This document shows positions 37,505-50,816 of a stretch of 64,000 nt of DNA, in pieces. The notes beneath the pieces are model-generated. The model made no database searches and was not told the origin of the DNA. It worked only from the letters and a program-made list of their open reading frames with translations. Source of the DNA: Isoperla grammatica (lineage: Eukaryota > Arthropoda > Insecta > Plecoptera > Perlodidae); NCBI GenBank assembly GCA_945910005.1, contig OX246739.1, forward strand, positions 11,692,292-11,756,291. The letters run 5' to 3'. Every line of letters begins with the position of its first letter. Positions within the stretch are counted from its first letter, which is position 1. The position numbers and the translations under genes were made by a program.

Positions 37505-37562
37505 AATGATGATGATGATACTTTGGGCTTGATGTCTCATACCAGCAAAATGTGACAAGGGG
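37505..37562 (-). repeat. Degraded SINE tail with (GAT)n
   Basis: GATGATGATGATACTTTGGG and GATGTCTCATACC resemble the tail and GGACGTAAAACCC region of the SINE at 36278-36540, with many changes. Confidence 0.4.
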
Positions 37563-38184
37563 ATATTTATGAATAATCCACACATACAAGCTAGATGATT
37601 GGAACCACAGTTTACCAGTTCAAAACGTTCACTACTCCACGATAGACGTGCTAAACAAATATCCGTATTTGTCTACCGTGTTATTATGCGCACCTACTTT
37701 ATTCCGTCTTCCTTCTTCGATGTGTAATAAATCAGTATAATAGTTTGTTCAATATGTGAGCAGTCCTTCTTTCAGTTTAGATCATGTATTGAACTGCAAT
37801 ATTATATCAGTGAATAGCTTAAGTATAATGTAAACAATTAAACTAGTTGTAATTGCATTTATCGCAATGTTACAATGTTGGACATCTAAAAATCCAACAT
37901 GTTATGTCTTCATGAACCTTCTACCCAATTTTCACATATTTTTTTCGGGAAAAGATTTACTATAGGCCTACGAAAAATACTTGTGGTGTTAGGTATTTTG
38001 ACAATAACAAAATAAGTAATTTACATAATGTTAAATCACACTCCTAGTGAAGATGTTCACCCCTCAATACAGGCCTATGAATAATATAAATTACCATCAT
38101 ATTATTTTCTTATGTGTAGGTGTAAACATTATTAATACTACAACTTCCTTTCTTTGCTGCATCACGACTTGTAACGTACACGCG

Positions 38185-38192
38185 TGACGTCA
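38185..38192. promoter_or_regulatory. Perfect CRE palindrome TGACGTCA
   Basis: Exact TGACGTCA in a locally GC-richer patch with TAACGTACACGCG just before it. Function is not shown. Confidence 0.35.
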
Positions 38193-39711
38193 GAATCTTG
38201 TCTTTACATCATACCCGGTATTTTCCACGACCTTCTGACATATCGGGGGATTTCCCTCTCACTCCTTCAAGCTTGTCGAGATAACTCGATACATCTTGGC
38301 TTGGTTGACTGGGTTTCAGACCCTGAATTACACTGCTCAATCATTTATTAAAATGATTGAATTATCCAAATACGAGTTAATGAAAAACCAGTTAAGGTCA
38401 TTTTTAATATGTTGTTTTTGAATTAAAGAAATTCATTGAAATATTAAATTCATGTTCAATTCAATTCACGCTATATACTACAAACCTGACTGTCGGTAAC
38501 GTTTCAACTTCGTTTAGACGCGACTGTACACACGAAAATGTAATTCTCAGTTCTCAACGTAAAAAATTAAATTACAGTAACCGATCAATTTATTCAATTC
38601 TCTTGACGAAATTCGGGTGGATATTCACAGTAGCGTCACAATCGTACTGATCGAACGAAGAGCTAGAAGTGTCTCGAGAAGGAAATTAAACAATGCAATT
38701 TGTTCCGTCGCACTTGTTGCAAATCAGACAACCCGCTGTTCTCTAGTCTACGAGGGGGTAAGAAAGTAGGGTGAACTACTAAGGCTTCGACACGGATAAT
38801 ACATTTACTCTAGGTGAGTTGTAAACGTGTAAACGTCGGCCTTGACTTCTACACTCTCATCATTCTCATCTCCATCGCGTATGACATAAGAATTATGGGT
38901 GACATAATGACTGGCTTTTGGCTGCATCCCAATAGTTCGCATACTTGCATACCAAGTATAAGACACGTCTTAGTACAACATCTTCAGTACCTGGTCTGCA
39001 TGGGTCTACAGATTTAATCATTTATTACACTAACGGGAAATACCAGAAACAAAATATTAACATGAGGAGTGATTCGCTCTTATTTCATGGGAAACGGCCT
39101 CGGTGGGTTAATCGGTAACTGCGGTATAACAATGACATGAACCGAGTTTTCCTGCATGAGTATGAAATGTATAGCTCATGTTTGCACCGGGACAATAAAG
39201 TTAAGATAATAACTAATAAAGTATCCACTATTTCCTAGAGTATGTTTATAGCGATCTTTCAATGCCAATTCCCCTAACGCCAACAACCTTTTTCCCCCTC
39301 CAATGCAAACATGTATTCTTGCTTTAGAATTCAATGTTTCACGGTGTGTTTTGGCAGCAAGGGAATACCACACCTGATTTGCTATCGGCATTAAAAGGCA
39401 AATACATCATGCGGCATTGCCGTAATTGTACCCAAATATCTATTTATTCCGTAAACAGCATATGCAACTGTCCAATTTCACACGTTTCCGAATAATTTTG
39501 TAAATGTGTGCTGCGTATACTTCAACCCAAAATTCAAAGAAGCCAATCAGCATGCGTGCCGACAAAAAACTTGCAATGCCAATCATATCAGCACTCGACG
39601 CTATACAGCTTGCGTGCAGGAAACATACGTAGCTTTTTGTACGATTGTGGTCTATCGACTTTTTTTCTGATTTATGTTTATCCAATTAAGAAGTGAGCTC
39701 GACTGAAACGA

Positions 39712-39730
39712 GGGGGGGGGGGGAGGGGGG
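39712..39730 (+). repeat. G12-A-G6 tract
   Basis: Pure G run broken by one A on the plus strand. Confidence 0.8.
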
Positions 39731-41611
39731 ATATTCCCCTCACTGGGACATTGATACGAGTGGCGCATTCCCATGGAAGACCCACCCACGTTACACGCAC
39801 GAAATATCTCACATTCAGAACGATAAGAAAAACAACTATTGGTGAAAAGTTTTTCTTCTTGTGTTCTTGTCTCCTGAGCAATGACCGCTCAGTTGTAAGA
39901 TAAAACAGTAACAAATAGTAAACCCAGATTTGGTCGTACTAAGCCTATATATCAATAATATAGTACCGGTAACATGAAAATGGCAGATTCCTTAGTGAGG
40001 CTTAGCCCTACTGGCCTCACCCGGCGAGCCGCCACTGCTCACATGTACTTGTTGCACGCTGAATGTTCCCGCGCAAACGGTTGATATCGAATATTTTATA
40101 GAACAACTCTCAACTATACTGTTACCATTGAGGCTGAACAGGTCAGCGGACAATCTATTCTTGAACAAGGTGTATAACGTGCGTAAGCAAATGCAATATA
40201 TAACGGAATAATTGATAAGACGGTAAATAAATTGAAAAATACAAATTTATACAATTGATTAGGTTAATCGTAAAAACCGGTATATCTTTTTTTTTATGTT
40301 ACAGAAAATTTCTAATGTGAATTAGCTGGTAGGCAAACGAGACACTGCATGCACTTCCTGTTGCGATTGTTAAATCAAAATATGGACAGGTCGTATAAAT
40401 AAATGATAAATAAATCATGCAACGACTTATCCTGTATTAACGCTGTCTCGAGTTCGTTCGCTCGGGCCTCTTGGCAACTAAATTACTCAAAAACTTGCCG
40501 GTTGTTGAACAATCAACTTCACTGGTCAACATGCTGGCATCCGATTCAGGGTACATGGAAATGTATGGTTATCTAAGCATGCGACAGATTATATTTAAAC
40601 GTACTCATGTCTACCATTTATACAAGAATAAGAAACGCCATTTTTGTGTTACTTTTACTAAAAAAGGTGGTACACTTTTGTTCATCTCGTGAAATTCTAC
40701 GACACGAGAGTTGCCAATACCAGATTATAATCATTCATTAACCACTGATTGTGATCACGATTATATAATATGACGTCCCAGTAACAAAAAATAAATCAAA
40801 ACTTAATGATGGTTAGCGGTGAGCCTAGAATAAGTATAAATGAAGTTGCCCTAAGCGTTATTCTGTGACTCTGTCTAATTAATAAATAAATGAATCAAAC
40901 GTATACATCGAGAGATCTAGAATATTTAGAACTATATAACAAGGTAAGATTATATTATCAATATATTATTAAATAACTGATTTGCTACCGAGATTTTGGA
41001 CTCACAGCAGCGTTAGAATTAATTAAACATCCATAGTGTAGAATAAAAAATACATTCGGCGTGCTGTGAATTGTGTTGTCAGAAAAAAAACATAGAACGA
41101 TAAAACATATTTCCGGTTGATATGCGTGAATATCCTGTATTATTTTAGGTTTCTACTATGCACAGTTACACACATTTCCACCTACAATACATAGTAATGG
41201 TTAGGTTAGACCATCCACTATATTGCAAGTAGCCTACTAACATGCATTGTGGAGACGTACAGTACTGTACATCAACTGAAGTGATACTTGAGTGTAATAA
41301 TTATAGCAGAGACCTCTATAACGTGGGAAACTGGAAACCGCAATCACATAAAGCGCGGTAGCATTTCCATGTTATTAATTCGCGCACCATAAACATGCGT
41401 TCGTTTACAACTATTTCTTGTTGGGCATGTGGTAAACGTTATCGCACAAGTTGTTACTGTGCAATGACCGCTATGAACGAAGGCACTTGTCATACTGACC
41501 ACACTGCTCGCAAACAAGCATAATATGTCATAAGAGGACACGCATGTAGTGTACATTCCTGTGAAATAACATTTTACCATAAAAAGAAAAACTATTCTCA
41601 GTTATATTTAT

Positions 41612-41800
41612 ATATTTGTATAAATATATACATTTCTTAAATAATATGCAAATGTGTTATATAATTGTAGCATTGCCATTAGAATGTGATAGTAACTGAA
41701 AGAGCATATATTTGAATAAATATATACATGTCTTACATATGCAAATGTGTTACATAATTATAGTATTGTCATTAGAATGTGATAGTAACCGAAAGAGCAT
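41612..41800 (+). repeat. Tandem duplication, 96-bp period
   Basis: ATATTTG(T/A)ATAAATATATAC opens copies at 41612 and 41708, and both end in GAAAGAGCAT. The copies differ by several substitutions and a short deletion. Each holds one ATATGCAAATGTGTTA, which contains the POU octamer ATGCAAAT. Regulatory use of the octamer is speculation. Confidence 0.85.
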
Positions 41801-41840
41801 CATCAATGGTTGCTGAAATGAGATTCAGTTATTAGTTGAG

Positions 41841-41941
41841 TATTTCTTCGGCTTTATTCCAATGCAATTACACCTCATTCCGCATAGTATTTCTTCGGCT
41901 TTATTCCAATGCAATAAAACACTTAATCTCATCCCGCATAG
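41841..41941 (+). repeat. Tandem duplication, about 47-bp period
   Basis: TATTTCTTCGGCTTTATTCC occurs at 41841 and 41888, each followed by AATGCAAT and ending in TCCCGCATAG or TTCCGCATAG. It lies directly after the 96-bp duplication, so two separate local duplications sit side by side. Confidence 0.8.
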
Positions 41942-44900
41942 TTTTGCTTGAGTATTCTCACAAGTACAATATTATTCGCCTTTACTTTAATACAGGAGGA
42001 TTGTTAGTGATAAGGATTGAAGCGGTGACTTTCTGAATACACACAGAACCCTCAGATTTAGTTTCACACCTGAAGATTAGTGTTATTGTACTTGTGTAAA
42101 CCTCTTGGTATACGTGAGGCGTATATAAAATTACATATTAGTATACACATGATGTAAAATAATGATCGATTTATTTGTCAGCTCCATTCATTCAGAATAA
42201 ATTGTAATTGTGTGAAGGGAATTACTGATTGATGAATGAAAACAATACACGGAACCAATCTTTAATCATGACTGACATTGAGTAAACCAGTGGCTTATTT
42301 TAGAATACTAATTTCCAAACTTGGAGGTAAGTAGAATATTAACAAGTCAAGTACCATTATTTGAATCATGATTCATGATCAATATAATAATTTCAAAATT
42401 GACTCTAAAATAAAATCATTGCCTGTCCAAATTGTTTGGCAGCGTTTTTCTTTTTTTTTATATTTAAGAGTTCACACCGCAGTTCCTAGTGCCGAAATAA
42501 TGCGTGAGGGATTCTATTTTGAAGAACAAATGCACGAAACACTAATTTAGTTGTATACAGAACGTTTAGTGATGGCGTCCGTCCCTGGCATGTCTGGGGG
42601 TTTAGGCCTTGGCTAATTGCGAGTCATCCTGCATGCATTCAGTTTACATTATATGCAGACAAATCGCCACAAGCGTGAAGTACAGCTACAGTCCGTCCAG
42701 AAAATGTTCACCTCCGATGGTATTCTGGGAAATCTATTGTAGGCACTTTGATGTACAACTATAAGAAATAAAAAGGCAAGGACGCCCCCCTCCTCCTCCC
42801 CCCCCCCCCTCGCGCTAGTGCAAGTGCGGTTGCTGTTTTACGTGTACATTCGAGATGATGAATGGAAGATGTATATGAGGGATGCAATATCACGTTCGTT
42901 TATTCCATACGGATTGTTAGGGAACAAAACAGTTTTAATTATTTTATAAGATAAGTCAATTTACGAGAACAAAACTAAAAAACCAAGTTATTTTGGTTGT
43001 AAAAAACAGCGCATATATTTGCATATAGCTCTCCTTGCGTCCACTGCCTCCTTTCCTCCGTGACATGAGATCGTTATTCATTAAGCTTTGGTTTAAGTTG
43101 GTTGTTGTGCTAATAAGGTTACTTCTAAACCTTGGATAAGTTTATGCAACAATGTATTGTATACAATTGCATTATACAATATTTTGGTGTTTTGCGATGA
43201 GCAGTGCAGAAATCAACTCACCACATAACGTCCAAAGTTTATAACATTTTATCAGTATTTAAAACTTTAGAAGTTTGAACCTTGGCATGTGCTCGTACCA
43301 AAACGTGACATGTTTTGAGTTGAGGACCCCCCCTGCCCCCCTCTCCCCCCAAAGGTATAGACAAAAAGGTGGAACGGTCACATTCGACGGAGCTCCATAA
43401 ACGTTCATATAATCATACACCATGTAATAACAGGCTTCATTTATAGCCGCAATTACACTTGAAATAATAATTGTAGTCGGTACAAGTGGTTAGAAACAAC
43501 TAGAGGTAAATATCGCCGTGCGTACTAGGTAAACACGAGTACATCGATTGATAACAAGATAGGTTTACATGTCGGCGGACGGTACCGTTCGGTACTGCAA
43601 TTAAATGTTACCAAAATAATAATATTATTTTCCAATGTGATTTCATTTTATACTTGTCGCATACGATAGATGATATACCATATGCATTAAAAAACCCTAA
43701 ATAGTATGGAATCAATACTATAAAAGAAAATAAACATAGAATTCATTATTATGAGGTTATGACATTTCTAAACGGAAAGAAAAGCGGCGGGGGGGGGGGG
43801 GGGCGTCTAGTAACTGGTGCGTCCTACGTCCTATACAGTCCTATACACAAAATACACAATATGGATGCATTTAATGAGAACTACGATTTTGTTTCGTAAT
43901 AAACGTAAATAACGACAATGGCTCACGACTCAGTTAAAATGTGATTAGTATAGAATTTCAGATTTCACTGGGGTTTGTTTGTTCCATTCTTTGCGATTGT
44001 CATTCCTTGTTATTGGATTGTCTAGTCCTCAGGCATACAAAGTCGATGACCGTATAATAATGGAAATGTCACAAACAGACTTCACTCCCAGTTCACGTGA
44101 TCATCATTTCATGTGCTACTGAGTTGCGGATCTGAACAGATATACAAATTAAATGCGTGTTACTGTCTGTATTCTGCAGTACTCTGTACCTTCACGTACA
44201 AGTTGGGAATGAATGTTGACGCTCATAAAAATACAGGGAATACAAACAAATCTTTAAAGTACGCTTCTATTTGTAAACTCAAAACGAAATTACTTGTAAA
44301 ATAAAGTATAACCCCACTTAAAACGAACCTCAAAAATTATGATTTGTACATGGGATTGTTGCTCTCCATGAAGTATTATAGAGAGGTTTCCATTTTCCCC
44401 CCTCGTTGCGCTAGTGTAGCCTCAGTCATTGACTGAACTCAGTCATCGTCGATGAAAGTAATCGACCCGGCAAGCTCCTTTTATAGTCTAGAAAATTGTA
44501 TCTGCTTTTGTATACTTTCAAAACGTATTCACCTATAAATTCATAAAACTAAAGCTATTCTGGAAAAATGAATATACATGTTTTTTTTTTTGGACGGGGG
44601 AATTTGCGGTGTATATATAGCATTAGCTGAAAAGATTACTTTTGTACAATTATTACTGAATTTAAATGGAGTGATTAGTGAGCAGACATGATGCTTTACC
44701 GGGAATGAGATACACCGAAACGTACGACTGGATGCTGTACAAAGAATTAGGGTATAAAGAGACGATACTTTTTGCTCGTGGTCCATTTCGGTACAGCAAC
44801 TGAACAACAGCAACGATAGAAAGTATCAGGGCATAAACAGGAAGTCGGTTGTACATCCGACGGTCACGACTCACGACTATAGAGCTTCACCGTTCATTAT

Positions 44901-46332
44901 GATCGATCGTCTATCTAGTATGTACATTAGGTAAGGTCGGGGAATCGCTGCCGAACATTATAACTACGCTAACCCATATAATCATGTTCTCATTCTTGAC
45001 CACGCACTATATGTGAGAACCTACGCTACTGTCATGATGCATTCGATGAGACGTACTTCTTGTAGAAACATACAGATGATTTGTCATTTTGTTGTTTAGT
45101 CTAAACAATAATGTCCATATTTCACTACAAACTAGAGACATAATTTAATACACATAATGTGTTATGTGCATCCGAAAGAAAATGCTCGATTTTCAAAAGT
45201 GAATGACTTGTTTTATAAGGTTTTTGCTTATAGAAATTAAAGGTCACAAGAAAAATTTTAACGGGAGGTTACAGTCGTTCACAAGAAACGCTTCTCAATC
45301 TTCAATTTCGCAACAAGGATGATCGAGACAATTCACTCGACGATTACTGGTTGATATAATATACCTATATACTTGTTTCAATTCATGTATGGAAATATTT
45401 CGAAGAGTGATAGTTTTGTGTGTTGTATCTTTAAAAGTATACATTCAAATGAGACGATCTTTGATTCAATATCAACATTCTAGGATTATTCGAAGCTAGA
45501 TATTGTTTTATATTATGAAGGTCTACGGATATTCTTTGCGTTTGGATAAAATTATACAACTGATTTAAAAACCTAAAATTTTCTAATTTGATCTGAAAAG
45601 TAATACATGTTTGAAGATTATATACATATATACCTTGATAATAACTAGCCGTGCATAATACAAACATGTTATAATTAAATATTATTACGAACATACGAAC
45701 AAAGAACATTACTCCTCACGTTTTTTTTGTCGATTTGTGTTGACGAATATATTAACTAATAATAAGTCAGTAGTCACGATAGCTTATTTGAGTCTCTAAT
45801 AAATACAACGCGATATTTCAGAGTATATGTGCAACAATTTTACATATCGGTCCGTACCTACCTCGGCAGAAGCGAAAACATGCGTGTTTACTTGGCTCAT
45901 ACCAAGGTGACTGTACAGTGTACAACACTGAGCAAACAAACAGCGCAGGAATTCTGCTATTGCGAAGTACGTCGTGCAAAACAATTCGACTAAGCGCGTT
46001 CTTCATATTTTCTTACAGCCTATAATATGTTGTTATGAAACAAAATATTGTTTTGGTGTCATTATGTTTGTTATAAATTGTCATACGTGGTTAATTTCAC
46101 GAATGCTTATGCTAGGCAAAACACAGACAATATTATAAATAAATGCGGCTCAACAAACTTGATGAAGAACGAAAAGGGACAAAACACAGCAAACGAGGTT
46201 TTTAACGAATAATAAACAATTGTTATTAAAATAAACGAAGCGTAAACTCAATGTGATTCTCTCTTACATATTATAAATTAAGCACGATATATAAGATATC
46301 CTAGCAACGAAGCACTCAATAAATTCAAAGTT
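41942..46332. other. Spacer with several G/C runs; no gene recognised
   Basis: C runs lie near 42785-42809 and 43327-43350, and a G15 run at 43789-43803. Two C-rich sites are followed by similar text, CTCGCGCTAGTG (about 42810) and CTCGTTGCGCTAGTG (about 44402), which may mark an old shared repeat. The reading frames present are short and AT-driven. Confidence 0.35.
43789..43803 (+). repeat. G15 homopolymer
   Basis: Fifteen uninterrupted G on the plus strand. Confidence 0.85.
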
Positions 46333-46549
46333 GTTCTGAATCGGCCTTGTTGATTCTGGCATTTGTCCGCAGGTGTTCGCACTGTCCAATCACTGATTCA
46401 TATGTTTCGTATTTGAAATATCGATCTTTGATTGGTTCGCGCTCACTCGTCGATGGTGTTCGAAGCCTACAGGGTTGGTTTAGTCACTTTAAATTAAAGT
46501 CCCCCACTGCAAATCAGTTTAGTTACTGAGTGGGTAGACTCTAAATGTG
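46333..46549 (+). repeat. Dispersed repeat family D, copy B
   Basis: Runs from GTTCTGAATCGG to CTCTAAATGTG and matches the reverse complement of 13756-13985. It has five C (46501-46505) where copy A has twenty G on the other strand. It is followed directly by an (ATTT)n run at 46551-46575. Confidence 0.8.
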
Positions 46550-46550
46550 A

Positions 46551-46575
46551 ATTTATTTATTTATTTATTTATTTA
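46551..46575 (+). repeat. (ATTT)n microsatellite
   Basis: About six ATTT units adjoining repeat copy B. The corresponding edge of copy A adjoins an A/CA-rich run, so both copies end at simple sequence. Confidence 0.8.
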
Positions 46576-47398
46576 AGAATACTATAATAAAACGTAGCCT
46601 TGAACACATTCGTCTAAAAATAAAAACTTTTCATATCATCAATTTTTCCATCCAATAATTATTTTTACAAGTTTCAGTCTGTGTAAACAGAGGCTCCCGT
46701 GTTTATGTCGAGTGATCCCGAACATGCCCGAGAATCAAGCCGAGTTCGCTTCATCGTTTCGGAATTATTGTTTACCTCAACAACGTCAAGGTTAGGTTGA
46801 GAACCCGATACTTGTATATGCGGGCGTCCTTCACTGGAATGCAGTAACGAGTTCTCCGTCCCGAAATAGACTATATAACTGTTATATAAATTTATTGGTT
46901 GGTATTTATCACATTCTCCACCCTATATAAGGAGTTATAACCCCTAGACAGACGCGACGTCGTTTGGAGGTGTTCGACTATGTGCATGCACTATTTCGTT
47001 TTTGCTCAGAAATAATATAATATATAATTATATTAAAATAATTAGCGGTTTTACTTTAGTTTAAATGAAGCTTATGATACGCGAGCCAAAAATATAAATG
47101 TGTACTTGACAGATATGTTGTGAACAATATCGAAAGTGAAAGTTAAAAAGAATCCACAATAAGTGGCATATAATTTTGTTTAATTTGGGTGTCAGCAGGT
47201 GTCAGACACGATTTCAAAGCTACTGATTGGTGGTTGCCATGGTAGAAATATTTGATCAAAAGTCATAAAACCGAGTATGTCACAATGAAATCGATAAAAG
47301 AAAAAGTGACTATTATTTAGTGATGAATAACGTCTTGAAGATATCTGCTGGCAGTAAATAAATACACTTTTCACTGCAGTGATTTTCTAATTGCCGTA

Positions 47399-47496
47399 TG
47401 GCGTTTTCCAATGACCGCACTGATAATGCACAACAAGACCAGAGGGCTCACCAGTGCGCACTGACTGCATTCTCTGCATACTATTGCAAAACGCCA
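47399..47496. mobile_element. MITE (98 bp) flanked by TA
   Basis: Ends TGGCGTTTTCCAAT and the reverse complement of ATTGCAAAACGCCA agree at 13 of 14 positions, and TA lies on both sides (47397-47398, 47497-47498). This fits a miniature element of the Tc1/mariner or another TA-targeting group. The inside holds GCACTG motifs and no coding sequence. Confidence 0.65.
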
Positions 47497-47708
47497 TAAG
47501 TTTATGGTGAAAATTTATTATCAGTTTTACAACCTTGAGCTCCATTACGTTTCTCTACCTGTACATTAGTAATTTATGCAAATAACGCCTAAAGTGCCGT
47601 CAACGAGCATCGAACACGCGCGCCCCAACAGTGATGACTCACTATTTATAGCGAGGAGGAAAATCAGCGCTCTCAAGACAGCGTTCATGATAATGCCACT
47701 TAGCTTCG

Positions 47709-47716
47709 TGACGTCA
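47709..47716. promoter_or_regulatory. Perfect CRE within 10-bp palindrome
   Basis: GTGACGTCAC palindrome. Function is not shown. Confidence 0.35.
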
Positions 47717-48010
47717 CTGTCTGGACTGCTCGGTCGTAGCTACAGACCAAGGAGGTTGGAATGGTTCTAACTTCCTTGCTACAGACTCTCATGGCAGGAC
47801 TCCAAGAACATGTTTTCGTAGTGGGAATTTCCGAGACACTAATCTCTTAAATTGTTCCTCACCCCTTTCGATACGCCATCAGGATAGGGGTGGTGAATGA
47901 TAGGGGAGGTTTATGCCACTATCAACGTTGTAACAAGAACTGATTATTAGATATCAGAATACTTTTTTAACTCTGATCGCTTTGAGAATGTTAGCTGTCG
48001 GGAAACGGAC

Positions 48011-48085
48011 CCATTAGCTCAACTGGCAATAGAGCTATGGGTTGGTCGTTGTCATCGTAAGATGCGAGATGGTACCAACCAAAAT
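48011..48085 (+). repeat. tRNA-like D-arm fragment
   Basis: TTAGCTCAACTGGCAATAGAGC is a strong A-box and D-arm match. The B-box position holds only GATGGTACCAACC. This is a decayed tRNA-derived fragment. Confidence 0.35.
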
Positions 48086-49256
48086 CTTCGTACTGAGTTG
48101 AACGAATTTGGAAACAGAGAACAGTTACAGTAGTGCCAATAGTCATCGCATCAAAATTATTATTAATTAATAATAATAATATTAAATTATTTGTATTTTG
48201 TTTATTATTTGATTTTTTAAATTTTGTCTATTTATATTGTAAAACTTCATTGTATACTGTGTATTTTTAGGCTAAGGTTTAATCCCACTTTATTGTTGTA
48301 TATACCAGGTTATAAAAATGTGCTAGGAATCTTTTACAAAAAAGGAGAAGTAACTAGTATATATATGTAGCCGATCTACATTTATGTATTGAAAATGAGC
48401 CCCCAAAAAAAAACAATTAATTCGGAAATACGGTACCACATGCAGAATGCACTCAAGTATTGCAATAATGCTATCCATATGTGCATCTAGATAAGGCCAG
48501 GCAAACTGCATGGTCCTATTCAACAGCGTCTCAGATTGTCCCACGCACAAAACCCACGCAGCAACAGTGTCATTCTTGTCGCCCTGGTCTCCGTGGTAAC
48601 CGACAATCTGGAACATAGTGACGCTCTGCAAGTGCCACCCCCGCCACCCCCACGATATCGCTCGGCAGCTCACGCATCATTGGACACGCGTATACAACAG
48701 GACATTCCACTAAACCACCACCATTACTCGTAGATATACCTAAGTCAAAAGACGTGTAACGTGTAAAAGCATCGTCCTTCAATGAAATATCTATCTACCG
48801 AGGCTGGTCATTAAAAATACATAACAAGGTTCTGTCCGAAAGCATCTCGGAAATGCTTCGCTGCTAAGTTTAGTTGTGGCAGAGTAAAACATCCATTCAT
48901 AGTTTCACAAACGTACTGTTGAATGAAATGTTACGTATTGTTTATCGTATGTAAAAAGGTTTCGATGTCGTTGGTGGTATGATTGTTGATGTGATCAATT
49001 AATTGGGGTTGGGGAATCGTGTTTCTGATTAAATTACATTGATGCCGAAGATTTGTATTGAAACAACATTAGACACAGAGAACTTTGGCATGTACACAGA
49101 ACGCTTAAAACCATTAAAGAAACTAACAATCTTTAAATATCGTATTCTAACTAATGAACAATATGCTTGAATGCTTGTTTAACATCAGCATAGATAACTA
49201 ATTAGTAATAACACAACGTAGTGTAACAACAGGAAGGTTGATTTCTTCAAACCCGG

Positions 49257-49312
49257 CTAAGCCCGGGGTAGAATTTACCCCAGGGTGACTCTGCCAGTCG
49301 TAAGAGGCGACA
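49257..49312 (-). repeat. Dispersed repeat core C, copy 2 (inverted)
   Basis: The minus strand reads CGCCTCTTACGACTGGCAGA, then ACCCTGGGGTAAATT, matching 8637-8691. Here it also contains a local palindrome, GGGGTA / TACCCC. Confidence 0.55.
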
Positions 49313-50743
49313 AAAGGAGTTTCCCACACATTTTTCCTTCCACTTGTCCCTTAAATCCCCCCATTTTGTTTCCCATTATAAGACCCCGGTCATGTGTGAT
49401 GAACCAGATTCAGCCATGTGATAGGCCTAACCATCGAGTACTTCGTAAAACACTACATAATCAATCGATAAAAAATTCAAGCAATTTAGGAATTATTTTT
49501 ATAAATACGACAAAAAAACAATCCGAAAAACTTCCTATTTATGTTAACCACCAGTCACGATTTGAATGCACCAGGCTTCAAAACTTGGCAAATAAAATAC
49601 AATCGTGCCTTTACATAACTTGGCATAATAACCATGCTCCGGAAATAAATTCCATACATGCACAGTACACACATGCCGATTGGGGACATAACTTGTGCAT
49701 TTAATCGAAGCAATATTACGAGCTAGTAAAGTAAATTATCCTTTGTTCATTCTTTGTTACTAAAGTCAGTATCGCAATGTATATAAAGCATAAACCGAAA
49801 CGCCGATACAGGAAATATGCGATCAAGTTTACGTGTGTTTTATGAAGTGATTGAAAGGTTACAACTAGCTTTTGAGTTGATAGCACAATGGTTATACTGT
49901 CACTATATGTCAGTCAGTCAGTCAGTCAGTCAACTCAGTAAATCAGTCAATTGTTAATTCTTGCTAAACCAGTAAGGAGTAAGCATATATTTTTTAAACA
50001 CTACAAAATGCTAATTTTACAAAAAAATAAGGTGTTCCCATTCCTATTGAAATTTTTACATAATTTTCCAAAAGTGCAAGAAATTCCCTCATATTCAAGG
50101 TTTTGATGAAAAGAAAAAGTAGATACAACGAAATGCTACACTTAGAGAAAACTAATGCTAAAAAGACGTATCTCGAATTATACCCCACACGAAAATAAAA
50201 CTAACAAAGGGCATTTCTCGGTTTGAGGAAAGTATGTATGTAGGAAAGATATTTACTCCGAAAATACACAATGCGACATTGCGTGGTTGTTTTATATTTG
50301 TGTGCAGGTTTTAACATTTTATTCCGGGTCAAAAAGTCATTTCAGATCCAGACGTTCATCATCGTCGGACGCACTGTGTAAAGTTTACCCTGTAAATGAT
50401 GGGTCAATACAAGCATCGTCCCACGGTGACACTTTTCCGCCCGCCCACTGGACGAACTGCCCACGCATAGTTCACGCGTGAAAACTATAACAAGATGAAA
50501 ATGTCAGCGTCCTTGCTTGAAAACTTGTAGAAAACACAGTTGTCTACTCGAACACTAGATTTCTTTGTTCAAAGACCGAAGTGAAAGAAAGGATGGTATA
50601 GTTTTTCGTTGTCTGCTGTTTCCCGACGTGTAAATGTAGGTCAATCGAGACACAAGTACCGTATACCAAGATTTCATTCATTGCAGTTCTTGTATCTTGC
50701 AGCACACGTGATTCTGATAGTGATTGTGAGAGTCAATGCCTTA

Positions 50744-50816
50744 GGCGGGATTAGAACCCACGCTACTCTAGACACCCTGAAGCTGTCTGCGCACATAACC
50801 ACCAGACCACGAAAAC
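50744..50816 (-). repeat. tRNA-like sequence, minus strand
   Basis: The minus strand reads TCGTGGTCTGGTGGTTATGTG (A-box type) and then the B box GGTTCTAATCC (plus 50748-50758). The length and a long variable region suggest a Leu/Ser-type ancestor. Acceptor stem pairing is poor, so this is a SINE head or pseudogene. The 77-codon frame on the plus strand here only reads through it. Confidence 0.5.

Larger units (their letters stand above)
36871..41611. other. Spacer; no gene recognised
   Basis: A degraded SINE tail lies at 37505-37562, with (GAT)n and TTTGGGCTTGATGTCTCATA. A small perfect hairpin, TCAATCATTT / AAATGATTGA, is at 38337-38360. A CRE is at 38185-38192 and a G12-A-G6 tract at 39712-39730. 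Frames at 38814-39017, 39176-39391, 39440-39914 and 40471-40692 are short and anonymous. Confidence 0.35.

Noticed and set aside
49285..49704. 139-codon frame on the plus strand
   Set aside because: It starts inside a dispersed repeat, has no domain or biased composition, and no splice signals support it.
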